From: Cyrtodaria siliqua
Lineage: Eukaryota; Mollusca; Bivalvia; Adapedonta; Hiatellidae
DNA length: 64,000 nucleotides
Assembly (NCBI GenBank): GCA_037043455.1
Contig: JAWPHD010000132.1
Span: 62,001-126,000, forward strand
Direction of reading: 5' to 3'
The notes below the pieces were generated by a model. It saw only the letters and a list, made by a program, of their open reading frames with translations, had not been told where the DNA came from and searched no databases. Below, in pieces: positions 23,241 to 34,159 of the stretch; the first letter of the stretch is position 1, and each line of letters opens with the position of its first letter. The position numbers were made by a program, and so were the translations under genes.

Positions 23241-23880
23241 TTCACACTGTTTTCCAAGTTGTACTGAAAGAACTTCATTCCAGTTTAAAATCATGGTTCA
23301 TGCACTAGGTGGAGTTGATTTTAATCATATGGCGACAGTATATAATTTTATTGTAATATAGGCGTTACAAGGCCCTATTGTCAACTCAGTCATGCTTGTG
23401 ATGTAATATCTTAACTTTTATTCATCTCTGTAGTTGTTTCTGTGCGTGCTGGTGGTTGACTGTGGTCCTTGAATGCTACATTTCCTGTTTCGACTCGTAT
23501 ATCTATTTTTTGCTATAGGTTCAGCATATTATTTTTGTGGTTGACTGTGGTCCTTGAATGCTACATTTCCTGTTCGACTCGTATATCTACTCTTTATTTT
23601 TTACCACTGTTTTCTAAGTCGCACTCAAAGGATTTCATTCCAGTTTAAAATTATGGTTCATATAGGCGGAGTTGATTCTAATAATCTTGTGTAGAATAAT
23701 CAATATATTGTTATTTAATTGTAATATTAATTTCTTACCGCTATTTTCCAAGTTGATTTCAATCATCTGATATAGTATAGATTGTTATTTAATTGTTATA
23801 TAGACGTTACATTCCTACCACTATTTTCCAAGTTGCAGTCACGGGATTCGTTGCAGTTTGAAATTACGGTTCATTGAAAA
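23240..23880. repeat. Degenerate local duplications, with two family-A tails
   Basis: 'ttccaagttg' or 'ttctaagtcg' followed by 'cattccagtttaaaat', 'atggttcat' and 'ggagttgatt' recurs at about 23,251, 23,612, 23,745 and 23,828 in progressively eroded form. Between the first two copies, 'gttgactgtggtccttgaat' + 'gctacatttcctgtt' occurs twice (23,454 and 23,539), 84 bp apart; this is the reversed left end of family A (also at 34,680). Confidence 0.7.
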
Positions 23881-24276
23881 TGAAAATCGATTCATGCTCG
23901 CATTATTATGCCCCACTTCGAAGAAGGGGGTGGGTGGGCATATTGCTTTGCAAATGTCGGTCGGTCTGTGTGCCGGTCGGTCCGTCCCGAAATATATTCT
24001 TCGCGATAACTCAATAACAGCTGGCACTACAAACTCGAAACGTTTGTGTCATGGTCTAGTTGTGCACCTCCCCTTTTGGGTAGATTCTCATAAGAAATGT
24101 TGTTAAAGAAACTAACCAAACTTGGTAACGAAACTTGTAAAAAATCACTAAAAATTGCTTGTCTTCGCGATAACTCAAGAACAGCTGGCACTACAAACTC
24201 GAAACTTGGCAGGAATGTTTGTGTCATGGTGTAGTTGTCCACCTCCCCTTTTGGGTAGATGCGCATAAGAAATATG

Positions 24277-24290
24277 GTTGCCATGGTAAC
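24277..24290. promoter_or_regulatory. RFX-type X-box palindrome (first copy)
   Basis: 'gttgccatggtaac' matches the symmetric X-box consensus bound by RFX factors. It lies in the second full tandem unit of element H4. Function here is unproven; the match is to a repeat, not to a promoter. Confidence 0.45.
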
Positions 24291-24436
24291 AAAACTTGTA
24301 AAAAAATACTAAAAATTGCTTGTCTTCGCAATACTTCAAGAATAGCTGGCACTACAAACTCGAAACTTGGTAGGAATGTTTGTGTCATGGTCTAGTTGTG
24401 CACCTCCCCTTTAGGGTAGATTCGCTAAGAAATGTT

Positions 24437-24450
24437 GTTGCCATGGTAAC
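24437..24450. promoter_or_regulatory. RFX-type X-box palindrome (second copy)
   Basis: Identical 14-mer, exactly 160 bp after the first, in the next tandem unit. The earlier unit at about 24,100 lacks it through a deletion. Confidence 0.45.
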
Positions 24451-24539
24451 ACAACTTGTAAAAAACCCACTAACAATTGCTTGTCTTCGCAATACCTCAA
24501 GAACAGTTGGCACTACAAACTCGAAGCTTATATTTCAAT

Positions 24540-26560
24540 ACATAATGCATCATGAGTGTTTTTTATCAATTGTATCCAAGACAGCAAACTAATCAAACGA
24601 ACATAATTGATTACACAAAATTACAGTATAGGCGGTAAAAACCGGCTGTGTTGATTGTAAGGAAAATATAGCAAATAAAAATCGATTGATGCTCGCATCT
24701 ATTAACTTATGATTTTGTTTTCATCTTATTACAATGTATTCTTGAAGCATGAAAATGTGAACGCAGTATCAATGAAAATATCTATTTCAATTTATTTTTT
24801 AAATGTCAGCCATATCTTACGCATTAATATGAATATTAAGGAAATGAATTAACATAAGTTTCATCGAAAGCTTGTTTTCAAATCCTGTACATGTATTTGT
24901 TTAAATATTGTTCATCACAGTTCTTGAATAAATACTGTTTAAACCAAAGTATAATTTGTTATTGATTATATCCAAGACAAACGAGCATAACTGATTATTA
25001 CAAAATTAAAGTAGCTTTCTGGCCAACAATAGCCAAATTTTACAACATATGTACACCGTTTCTAAACCTACTGACGACTAGGTATATTTTTAACTTGCAT
25101 ATTTTGAGAATTTAAACTCTATAGACACAATACAAACGTTTTAAACCGGCCAGGCCAAACCCCGAAACTGGAGCGTCGAATTAAGAGTTACCAACTCATA
25201 ATTCATTTTACGCATATTCAGTCACGGATATTTTTAGAACTGTTGAATAAACCTTTCTTTTAATCGGCACATGTGCATTATTATATGACCTGACCACAGG
25301 AATAGAGTTTTGATAAACGGTTTTGTAGTGTAATTTTGCCATTATTTGGCTGGTTAGTTTCTTTACGTTATAAACATACTGTAAATACTACAAACTACAG
25401 CTGATTGTAGTTTTGCGATACTGAAGCTATTTGACATACTTTGCGCAAAACACTGCCTTCGCCGTCTACGCTGCCAAATGGCTATTACTTTATTAAATAC
25501 ATAAATGAACTAATTATTGGCACTCAAATAAAATATATTCAGATATAGTCCCAGCTTTAATCTATTGGTATATCTATTCTAGTTAGTTTTTTTGAAGGAA
25601 AAAAATGTTCAGATACTGCCTACGATAACAAATAGTAAGTACCACACATCCGACATCGTACTTTGTTTATTCTTCACCGCAGAATGCTTGAATGTATTGT
25701 AAAGGCAGCTTGTCAGTTACCACTCAAGAACATCTGATTGTTAGGCGATGTTCCTGATGTAGGGATTGGATTAACACAAAACAATAGTCATTATGAGAAT
25801 AAATCAGCTATTATGGTTGTTATGATTGAAATGTAAATGAATTTGCACCTGGAAGCCAGCCAGAAGCATATAAACTCGCTACTTTATATGACAGATAGGT
25901 TATTAATTATGTTATGTTTTGAAATATGAGCACAGCAAGCCGGAATCTTTGTGTCAGAGCCAGCCAAAGTATGTGCTCGATTGTATTGCTATGATCAATA
26001 GAAATTTCAAACAAGTATTTTGCGATGCAACACTCGTAATGTGGAAAATATCGGGGGCAAAATCATACTCTGCTCAACCCCCCTCCCCACTCCCCACCCC
26101 ACCCCACCCCACCAGCATTGTTCCTACGCCCATGTTATTATACTAAAATGCAAAACCTGTGAACTTGGTATAGAATCGCCAGATCAGTTGTACTCGTCGT
26201 AGTTATTATACATGTTAGCGTTTCGATTCCGATTCTTGATGTTTACACAATTTATGAAAATGTTATTAATATGAATCTGGTATTGAAACTGATGCACTCA
26301 CTGGTGATTGTTGTTAGTAGCCCTAGACACACGACCTGTCCACATTACGCAAACTAGAAGAAGAGTAATCTTCCTCAACTGGTTAAAGAACCTATAGCAC
26401 TATCATTGCGATAGAACACTCATCACATCTATCTCAGACTGAACACATATGAATTATTCTCGTATAATATGCGATAGCGTCATCACTTTTGTAAACACAT
26501 ATGAAAGCGTATGTGTTAAAGCAACATAATGTATGCTAAAATCGCATACCTCATTTCCGG
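24540..26560. other. Mostly unique sequence with a 60-bp direct repeat and a C-rich tract
   Basis: A ~60-bp segment ('tccaagaca', 'cgagcataa', 'tgatta', 'acaaaatta') occurs at 24,570-24,628 and 24,968-25,015. 26,079-26,115 is C-rich (blocks of CCCCACC), a possible G-quadruplex on the minus strand. No gene recognised. Confidence 0.5.
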
Positions 26561-26564
26561 CGTG

Positions 26565-27035
26565 TATAAGTTCCGGGGCAAATATATAGGGACACTGCAG
26601 ATGCCGTTGGAGGGGTAGGCAGAGGGGTATACCCGCCCCCCTCTCACCCTTTAAATTCATGTTCATTTTATCATTTTTTGTTCATGCTCATTAAAGGTCT
26701 TCATCATGACCTCTGCATTTTTTGTTCATGCTCATTAAAGGTCTTCATCATGACCTCTGCATTGTTTCAGGTGCCATCTCGCTCAAATCACTAGAGCAGT
26801 GGCAGAAAACAATAACGTGGCTCCAGCGTAAATGGAGTGTCTACAATCGAATTTGCAGCAGCTCTGCAGTTCTGCAGGTGAGAAAGTTCTATGTCCGTTC
26901 TCCATATTTTATCTGGATGTACATGGAGGATGAGCCTGGCATATTCATTCCTGTTAGTCGCCATATAACCTTTCATGTGTTGGTGCGCCTTAAAACCCCA
27001 ATTCAGTTCAATTCACCAGCTCATGGCGAATTCGG
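26565..27035 (-). mobile_element. Dispersed repeat family B, copy 2
   Basis: Reverse-oriented counterpart of 18,875-19,335, ending in 'ttggtgcgccttaaaacccc'. It has its own 45-bp tandem duplication (26,678-26,765; 'catgctcattaaaggtcttc' twice). The plus strand is open for 108 codons; parts of the peptide (GLHHD.CIVSGAISL and PV.RHITFHVLVRLKT) agree with the copy at 18.8 kb, the middle does not. Confidence 0.8.
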
Positions 27036-27169
27036 GTACACCCAATGAAACACTGGACTTCATGCAGTTATCATCTGCCTTGTTGTACCGAACAGACATG
27101 TTCTCCAAAGGACTTCATCTCATAGGGCGAGGGTAAGCAAAAAACCTACCGTCAGGGCATCTTTTGCTT

Positions 27170-27345
27170 TATGGATATCGAGTTGTGCACATCGTGCCTG
27201 TACACAGGTAGCACTACACGTTTTCAGGAAAAAAAGTGGCCTTCATCAAACGCACGACCTACAGATTTACAATCTGTCGTTCTAGTATTGGAACTTCTTG
27301 AGAATATGGTATAAAAGTACCATTTACTATAATAATGGAAAAAAA
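27170..27345 (-). mobile_element. tRNA-derived SINE, copy 2 (degenerate)
   Basis: 'gtgcacatcgtgcctgtaca' + 'caggtag' at 27,187 matches the copy at 17,720. The head on the minus strand contains 'acagattgtaaatctgt', a perfect anticodon-type stem with a 7-nt loop, and 'ggtcgtgcgtttgatg' where the B box is decayed. The order and spacing agree with copy 1. Confidence 0.65.
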
Positions 27346-27464
27346 TCAACTTATTCAAACAGATAGCAGATAAGCGCTTATTATAGTTCCAGGATCAAAT
27401 CCCACTGCGGGGAACTGTGAAATTAATTCTAAAGCCGTATCATACGTTCGAAGGCTAGTTAAAT

Positions 27465-27560
27465 AAATGCTGAAAAGGGGATTCCCTGGAAGCAACAAAC
27501 ACAAACAAGGGAGAAAAGTGTCGGACTCGGTTTTATTGGGTCTGTTCGTGAGCTGTTTTA
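27465..27560 (+). mobile_element. Dispersed repeat family C, copy 1
   Basis: 'ctgaaaaggggattccctgg' + 'aagcaacaaacacaaacaag' and 'ggttttattgggtctgttcg' are shared with copies at 45,490 (+), 31,403 (-) and 61,925 (-). Class unknown; no terminal repeats seen. Confidence 0.75.
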
Positions 27561-28105
27561 CGCATTTATTTCTGGCTTTTCCATATACGACTTTTGGATG
27601 TTCGTCGTACTTAAAACTCTTTCAACCGTGATTCATTTATATTCATTAATTAATACCATTTAACGTATAACTGAGCTTTAAGTTTATTATAGGAATTTAA
27701 AGTAATTGCTTGACAATGGAGCCCACACGATTCTGATGCTTCTAATCCATACATTGTTACACTCGATTTACTTAATCGTCTATCTTCCCTGTATCTTGCT
27801 CTAAACTGTTTCCTGCTGCTTCAAAACATAAATTTAAAGATGAGAGATGTCCACCTTACAACATATTGATATTATATGGTAATGCTAATATAACTTATTG
27901 GTTGGCCTTACTGCAATTTAACAAGGAGGAATTAAAACATATTCAGCAAAAGGATGAATTCTTCGTATATTATATTAGATACGATCCCTCGGAGATTGGA
28001 AAAGGCCATAAAATAATCTATTTGGCAAGTAGTTTGCCAAAATGGATATATCTACTACAATCTTGGTAGTTTATGGCTGATTGCATGCATTAATGTTGCC
28101 TCGTT
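27561..28105. other. No gene recognised
   Basis: A 67-codon plus-strand frame (27,866-28,069) with the peptide DEFFVYYIRYDPSEIGKG has a protein-like composition, but I cannot place it and see no splice or start context to support it. It could be an eroded retroelement piece. Confidence 0.25.
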
Positions 28106-28109
28106 TGTT

Positions 28110-28260
28110 ATAGGATATAGCCTGGCGGGGATTTCTTTACTTACCCTGTCCCGTTTTATTAGGATGACAAAAGGGTTAGATTGAAGTTTGGTAGACCCAG
28201 GAACCTGGTTTAAAAAAAAACAGCGAATTTTTGCCATTGACCGTTCCAAGGTGGTATTCG
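28110..28260 (-). mobile_element. Family A fragment, reversed
   Basis: 'gtcccgttttattaggatga', 'ggaacctggttta' and 'ccattgaccgttccaaggtg' are the reverse complement of the family-A core. It lies 50 bp from the next copy in opposite orientation, giving a head-to-head pair. Confidence 0.8.
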
Positions 28261-28309
28261 TATTGAAAACTGTTTTATGTTTATCGTGTTACATATTTTG
28301 CTTCTATTT

Positions 28310-28800
28310 TCCCTCGGTTGGCAACTGGGGTACCGCCTAGGAACGGTCAGTCGCAAAGGGGACCACCGGGGAGTTTAAAGCGGTACAAGGGTGGTGCACC
28401 AAACATCCCTAAACAACAGGGCAGTGTAAATAAAAATAATCCCACCGAGTTAACACATTACAATTGAGAAAGAGTAGATAGGTGTAATAAGACAAAACAC
28501 AGAAATGTTCATGTATATAATATATCAAAAAATAAGTTAAACCTAAGCAGCTAATCTCATACGTACTCGATGACTTGTCTGAAGTCAAAGCATCAATGGG
28601 GGAAACCGTTAAGGACACGACAAAACGGAGTGAAGGACATGCATCAAACGGTTCGGGCCTTAACGGATTTAGGAACACGTTGTCAAAGAGTCCACCGCGC
28701 GTCCGGTCGTTGCACAATCACAGAGGAAAGCATAATTGCAAACTGTAGAAGGGCCCACAACTAAGCATGTAGTGCGCCGCAGAATACTTCGGTCGTAATC
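28310..28800 (+). mobile_element. Family A, long copy
   Basis: 'gggtaccgcctaggaacggt', 'gggcagtgtaaataaaaata', 'gacttgtctgaagtcaaagc', 'gtccggtcgttgcacaatca' + 'cagaggaaagcataat' follow the same order as the copy at 54,940-55,580. Confidence 0.85.
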
Positions 28801-29504
28801 TCTGTTTATAATGTTGTTCTAATAATTTTAATAACTCATGAAAATTATCACGACCGATACTCTTCATAAGTTTGTAAATCACATCTCCATAAAAGACGGT
28901 TGTGATAAACCTTTTCGTAGAAGTGTTTTAAGATTTAATATTCTTCTCAGAGATCGTATCCCTTTCAAACGGATGCATGACTAAACTTTTCAGGCTGAAA
29001 TTTTACACTGCGTTTTTCATATTCCATACGCACCGCAGCAGTAGAATTATGTAAACATACATACATCCAGTGTACAGGAAGACAATCTATGCATGTATGT
29101 ATGGTTTCGAGTTATTTCCGTCTCCTCAGATATCAGTTAGTCTGTGTAAAAGTAAAATTCGAATACTCGAACGACCGTTCAGTATATATGCTTCCTATGT
29201 ACGTATTTCATTGTTGAACTAGTTTGTAATATAATGTAATATTATCTTTCATACGCACTAACATGGTAATTTCAGTTTGATTTAGCAGATCATGTCATGT
29301 CTGATGCGTGCATACGCTGATATAATACCGGGATATTCGTATAAAGTATCTGGTAACATATTTGGTTGCATGTGATCTGAATTTCTAATTTAATTTAAAC
29401 AAAACTACAAAGGATCACGGGCTCTATCAACTTAAGTTACGACTTTTCCAAATTTTTTAGAAGCAAGTAGCCATATCATAACATAAGAAGACAACTAAAG
29501 GCTA
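28801..29504. other. No gene recognised; small hairpin
   Basis: 'catacatac' (29,058) and 'gtatgtatg' (29,095) can pair across about 28 bp. Otherwise unique A+T-rich DNA. Confidence 0.4.
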
Positions 29505-30815
29505 CTGAAGGCTCCTTGGATCGGAGCCAAAAATAATTTTGCTCTTGCACGCCGTCATCATATGGTAACTTAATGAAACAAAAACTAGAACGAATTCGAC
29601 GGCGCGCCATCGCAAATACAATCGTTTTCTTCACAAAGGTCAATTCCCTTTAACACAGGTCAATTCCCTTTAATCCTGTTTCCATTTTACGTGCAATTGT
29701 TTTGATCGTTCTTTGATACTCAGATAAAAATAGTACTATTCATACCTTTCTGTAACATGTATGACTGTAAATGAATAAAAAAGAATGTTTAGGGTATTTG
29801 GGAACTTTTGACCCCTATCCCAGAGTACCATGGTTTTCCTGGAGCAAATTATAATGATACATTTTATTGAGAAAGAAAAATAGACACTTGACCCAATTTA
29901 CCTCTCTCCCAACACCCTGACCCCACCCCACACAGCCCTACTCCCTCACCTCGGTACACCTCTAAGGTGGAAAAACTGAAATTGTTTGATATGTTTTGTA
30001 TCTTCAGAGCACTAGACGTGTATACTTGCCACGTTAAAAAAAAATAAAATAGAAAAAATACACCGCAGTTGAATTTTGTGTATATTGGACATTATGACGC
30101 CCCTTACAACCTCCACCACCAACACAACACACACACACACACACACACAGAGGAGAAAAACATATTATTAGACACTGTAATCCCTTAATCAAAATGTTCG
30201 TTTGAGACATAATTAAAAAAAATAATGACCCACTGTTACCCTCCCCCACCACCCGACTCCTCCAACCCATGGGAAGACGTCAGAGTTTTAAATAAATCAT
30301 TTGACATACTATGTATCTCTTTCATAGACGACTAATATACCAATTAATGTGCAAACGTATGGGAAAATAACACTGTAATTGTTAGTGTATTTGATGCTGC
30401 CTGTATTTGATGCCCATTCCCCAGACCCCACCGATGACGTAGGGGGTAGTACATGTATACAGTGTCATTTGAGATTTAATTACCAAAAAAATGTTTACCC
30501 CAAATCCCCACCACCCCATATTGTTTATCTTTCATAGATGATTACGTATACCAAGTTATGTACAAAAATATGGAAAAATGAGAGTGAAATTGAATGTGTA
30601 GTGTATTTGACCTTTTGACACCCCCTCCCCCCTACTGAAGGTTCCTGGGATCGGAGCCAAAAATAATGTTACTCTTGCTAGCCGTCATCATATGGTAAAG
30701 TCATACCCTAAGTTTGGTTGAATTCCGTTCAGCGGTTTAGGAGGAGATGTGGTAACGGACGAACGGAGGCGATTTTAATATACCCTGTGTGTTTTTTTTA
30801 AATCGTGGGTATAAA
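29505..30815 (+). repeat. Direct pair of dispersed-repeat ends with C-rich tandem interior
   Basis: 'ctactgaaggctccttggat' + 'cggagccaaaaataa' (29,508) recurs at 30,641 as 'ctactgaaggttcctgggat' + 'cggagccaaaaataa', each followed by 'gccgtcatcatatggtaa'. Between them, degenerate units of about 250-350 bp carry 'accccacc', 'ttgacatactatgtatct', 'tttcatagacgac' and similar words. The first copy is interrupted at 29,586 by family D ('acgaattcgacggcgcgcca'). The second continues with 'ttcagcggtttaggaggaga', as in many bivalve repeats. Confidence 0.65.
30126..30149. repeat. (CA)n microsatellite
   Basis: About 12 CA pairs inside the C-rich interior of the repeat pair. Confidence 0.9.
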
Positions 30816-30854
30816 AAGTAGTTCGGTCGTTTTAAAAAAAAACTACATAGAGGA

Positions 30855-31110
30855 CGACTTGTATTGAAGTACTGATCCGACGTACGAGTATTAACGTACT
30901 GCTGTGAGGGGAGTACTTTACAACTGCGAGGGGAGTATTTGGACCATATTAACTGATCCCCAGTTGCATTCCGTTTATCTGCATATTGAAGTACTAGTTC
31001 TGATCTACTGCGAAGTACTGATCCGACGTCTTGACGTTCTGCTCTCAGGAGAATTGTTGGTCCTTCTTATTTAATTAGCTGATCACAAGGTGCATTCTGT
31101 TTCTGTACAT
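30855..31110. repeat. Imperfect tandem duplication of about 150 bp
   Basis: 'gaagtactgatccgacgt' occurs at 30,866 and 31,012. Each is followed by 'acgt(a)ctgct', 'ggaccat' or 'ggtcctt', 'taactgatc' or 'agctgatc', and 'gcattccgttt' or 'gcattctgttt'. Confidence 0.75.
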
Positions 31111-31402
31111 TAACAAAGCCATCAGCGATGAACGTGTTTAATATAGTATCTCATTTTATTTATGTATTTTCAACTTGTATGTATCAATTGAAACTTTTGT
31201 AACGATCACTTGGAACTACCCAAATATTGTTTTCCCCTTTTTCAGTATTTATTGTCATTCACTCTAGCGTTTGCTAATGTTATGTGGTAGCTGTATAAGT
31301 CGCTAGACTACAAATCGGTAGTGGTTATACTTACTGTCCTTTGGGATCACCAAGTCCAATATGTGTGGTTTAAAGTAGAATATCGCTTAAGCCGGTGCTA
31401 GG

Positions 31403-31495
31403 AGGCGTGAGAGGTGTTGCACCGTATATTGCATCTCATGAATAGACTTAATAAAACCGAGTCTACTAATTTTATCTCATGTTTGTGTTTTTTTG
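31403..31495 (-). mobile_element. Dispersed repeat family C, copy 2
   Basis: 'gagaggtgttgcaccgtata' and 'aataaaaccgagtctac' match the copy at 61,925 in the same (reverse) orientation. Confidence 0.7.
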
Positions 31496-32234
31496 CTCTC
31501 AAGGGATCATCTTTTCAGCATTTATTTCCAATCGCGCAAACTCGGCAATTTCCGTCATTCTTAGGGATCTTGCTTTGTGTTTATATCGACGGACCGGTAT
31601 GCTCAAAATCTTGAAATTGTTTTAGCCGGAAGGCAACGGCAAAGACAATAGAGTACTGTTGCTTAGCTGTTGCTATATAAACAATCTGGCTGTTAGCCAC
31701 ACGTTTTGGTGTATGATTTGCGTTGTATGTTTGTTATTGAAGATTTTATCACTGCTTTCATGTAAATAAACTATAGATGGAGCATTCGGCAAAGTAACAC
31801 TGCAAAACTTTGATGATTTTGAATTCAAATTCGTTTTGACTGGAATCTTAGGCTCGTCATGATAGGATGACGTAACCAATATGGTGACCTTCTCGATGCA
31901 TTCGAGTTATGCTTCAAAGAAGTGAACGGGATGATGCGAATGTATTTATTCCCTCTCCTTACCGATTCTCATACAATACAAAATATCTCCCCAAAGGCAC
32001 AGGCAATCATTACGATATCTAGTATAGAAGGATAGAGAGATAGTGTTATAGTATATGTATATTGTAAAAGAAGGCGAGAATGAAAATACATGGTTGTTTT
32101 ACCGGATTTTGTTACCATTCCTTGCCTAAATTTCTTCAGCGATTATGTCGGGTACAAATTATTCTTCGTTTCTGCAACATTGACACCTAAACATGCCCAA
32201 CCAACTAAGAAATCCTTCATCAGTTATCGAAATT
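31496..32234. other. No gene recognised
   Basis: Unique A+T-rich sequence with only short frames and no shared repeat words. Confidence 0.4.
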
Positions 32235-32330
32235 ATGGCTCCCCCACACAAAGTGTGGTAGAGGAGCCATATTGATTTTGTGCTTACTGTCTGTCTGTCT
32301 GTCTGTTTCTCTGCGTGTCTGTGTCACAAA

Positions 32331-32715
32331 CGATGTCCGATCAATAACTAGAGAATGGTTGGACCTAGGGTCCTCAAACTTGGAAGGATGGTTGGTCATG
32401 ACAAGAAGATGACCCCTATTGATTTTGGGGTCACTAGGTCAAATGTCAAGGTTGCGGTGACATTGACTATCAAAACGATGTCCGATCAATAACTAGAGAA
32501 TGGTTGGACCTAGGGTCCTCAAACTTAGAAGGATGGTTGGTCATGACAAGTAGATGACCCCTATTGATTTTGGGGCCACTAGGTCAAAGGTCAAGGTTGC
32601 GGTGACATTGACTATCAAAACTATGTCCGATCAATAACTAGAGAATGGTTGGACCTAGGGTCCTCAAACTTGGAACGATGTTTGGTCATGACAAGTAGAT
32701 GACCCCTATTGATTT
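32331..32715 (+). repeat. 145-bp tandem core units of element H2
   Basis: 'gatgtccgatcaataactag' at 32,332 and 32,477, and 'tatgtccgatcaataactag' at 32,622: exact 145-bp spacing. Very similar copies, so the array is young relative to most repeats here. Confidence 0.95.
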
Positions 32716-34039
32716 TTTTGTTTAATTTTTTTTTTTTAATTTTTTAAAAAAATTTTTTAAATATTTTTAAAAAAATTTTTTTTTTTTTTTTTATTTTTTT
32801 TATTTTTTTTTTAATTTTTGCATAAAAAGTTTTAGGGTCGGCCCCTTAAAAAAATAGGGTCGGTCGGGTTACCTGAACCACACATATTTTTATGTGGTCT
32901 TACTGATACAGATAGTAGATACAGTCACAGGGATATTGACTTCTCAAAGTCTAAACCATTGGAAAATTTACATTTAAGGTTCTGTAAACAAGTATTGGGA
33001 GTTAGACTATCCACAAGCAATTGTGCTGTTTATGGGGAACTGGGAAGATTTCCACTTTATATAAATAGATATGTACGTATTATCAAGTTCTGGTTAAAAA
33101 TATGCAATAGTGAAAATATCATTATAAAATACATTAGAGAGTATTCGTTACAAGACGTAGAAAAGGGATATACAAACTGGTTTCTTAAGGTTAAAATGTT
33201 GCTAGAGAAATATGGTTTTATGTATGTTTGGAAGGACCAAAATGTAGAAAATATCAATGCATTTTTATGTATTTTTAAACAAAGACTACTGGATGAATTT
33301 TTACAAGAATTTAGAGCCAGAGTTGATTTGAATCAGGTACTTATGTTGTATAAGGTAGTTAAAGAAAACTTAGCATTTGAATCTTACTTGGATATTATTA
33401 TCTCTAGGAGCTTACGAACATCTCTATCAAAGTTACGCTTATCGGCACATCATTTACGCATTCATTCTGGTCGATTCGGCAGAGAAAGAATTGAAAGAAA
33501 TAATCGTGTATGTCAGCTTTGTGTTACAAATGAAGTAGAAGACGAGTATCATTTTGTGTTTATATGTCCCTTGTATTCAGATTTAAGAACAGTGTATTTA
33601 AAGCGTTTCTATAGACATAGACCTAGTATGTATAAATTTACGCTTCTCCTTCAAAGTAATAACAAATCAGAAATACTTCTGCTAAGCAAATTTATCAATA
33701 AAGCATTTTTGCTTCGTATAAATCGTTTAAACAATAATAATATTTAATAGCGACCTAACTTATTTACTAAGAAAATTTGATTTTCTGGGCGGAGGGAAAT
33801 TCCCTACTGTATATTGTGATTAGTGTCAGTTCCACTAAGACTGAAATTGCTAATAGGAGTGCATCCAATATTAATTATACCTCTGAATTTGTATTTATTT
33901 GATTCAATTTATTGTTTAATGTATTGTCATACAAATTAACTATTCACGTGTAGATTGAATGTATGTATATGCTTTTGTGTATCACGAAAAACTGTAAAGT
34001 TTAAGTGAATAAAGAATATGTTCTGTTCAAAAAAAAAAT
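32716..34039 (+). mobile_element. 5'-truncated non-LTR retrotransposon (LINE) nested in H2
   Basis: Boundaries: a long A/T homopolymer-rich stretch on the left (32,712-32,820), then 'gggtcggtcgggttacctga', and on the right AATAAA (34,008-34,013) and an A tract (34,029-34,039) right before H2 resumes. The coding part is the C-terminal end of the reverse transcriptase polyprotein. A 3' poly(A) signal plus tail with the coding strand in plus orientation is what target-primed insertion leaves. The left A/T stretch and 'gggtcgg' repeat may be a separate small element. Confidence 0.8.
32959..33747 (+). pseudogene. LINE reverse-transcriptase C-terminus with zinc-binding motif (5'-truncated)
   Basis: About 262 codons are open to a TAA stop, with no methionine start: the frame simply enters from the truncated side, around 32,905. 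The text LHLRFCKQVLGVRLSTSN and YGELGRFPLYI is characteristic of the region after the polymerase domain in bivalve LINE polyproteins. A CCHC zinc-binding motif (C185, C188, H198, C203; RVCQLC ... EDEYHFVFICP) marks the C-terminal zf-RVT type domain. The polymerase domain itself and any endonuclease are missing, so it cannot move on its own. The remaining frame has no stop or frameshift, which suggests a fairly recent insertion. The clade (Jockey/CR1 group or other) cannot be fixed from this part. Confidence 0.85.
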
Positions 34040-34159
34040 AATATCAAAACCATCTCAGATCAATAGAGGACGGTTGGACCCAGAGTCGTCAATTATGCCT
34101 GTTCGGGCTAGTGGGGGAGCCATACGTTTTTGTCCCATGGACAATAACAATTTCTAGTT

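Larger units (their letters stand above)
23908..24535 (+). mobile_element. Hairpin-started element with ~160-bp tandem core, copy H4
   Basis: It begins with a fold-back sequence 'atgccccac' ... 'gtgggtgggcat' around 'ttcgaagaagg' (23,908-23,941), followed by 'gtcggtcggtctg', typical of this class in bivalves. Tandem units start at 'cttcgc' at 23,999, 24,163, 24,324 and 24,483 (spacing 164, 161, 159), each with 'actacaaactcgaaac', 'tttgtgtcatgg' and 'cacctcccctttt'. No 3' inverted copy or terminal hairpin is seen, so the right end is probably lost. The insertion context 'aaaatcgattcatgctcgca' recurs unfilled at 24,679 as 'aaaatcgattgatgctcgca'. Confidence 0.8.
32235..34158 (+). mobile_element. 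Hairpin-ended element H2 (Helentron/pearl-like), split by a LINE
   Basis: The 5' end is a long hairpin: 'atggctcc' with 'ggagccat' and 'ccacac' with 'gtgtgg' (32,235-32,270). The first 13 bases 'atggctcccccac' return inverted as 'gtgggggagccat' at 34,111-34,123. A perfect hairpin 'ttgtcc-cat-ggacaa' (34,130-34,144) and a terminal CTAGT (34,154-34,158) follow, matching the CTRRT end expected of Helitron-type elements. The core is 145-bp tandem units. The third unit is broken at about 32,715 by a LINE and resumes at 34,043 with 'atatcaaaac'. The architecture is seen; the class is inferred. Confidence 0.85.

Noticed and set aside
28570..28764. 64-codon frame within 28.6 kb
   Set aside because: It lies wholly inside a family-A repeat, and the corresponding frames in other copies are closed.
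32905..33747. Host protein with a zinc finger
   Set aside because: The wording around EDEYHF and the poly(A)-ended insertion inside another element show that it is the C-terminus of a LINE.
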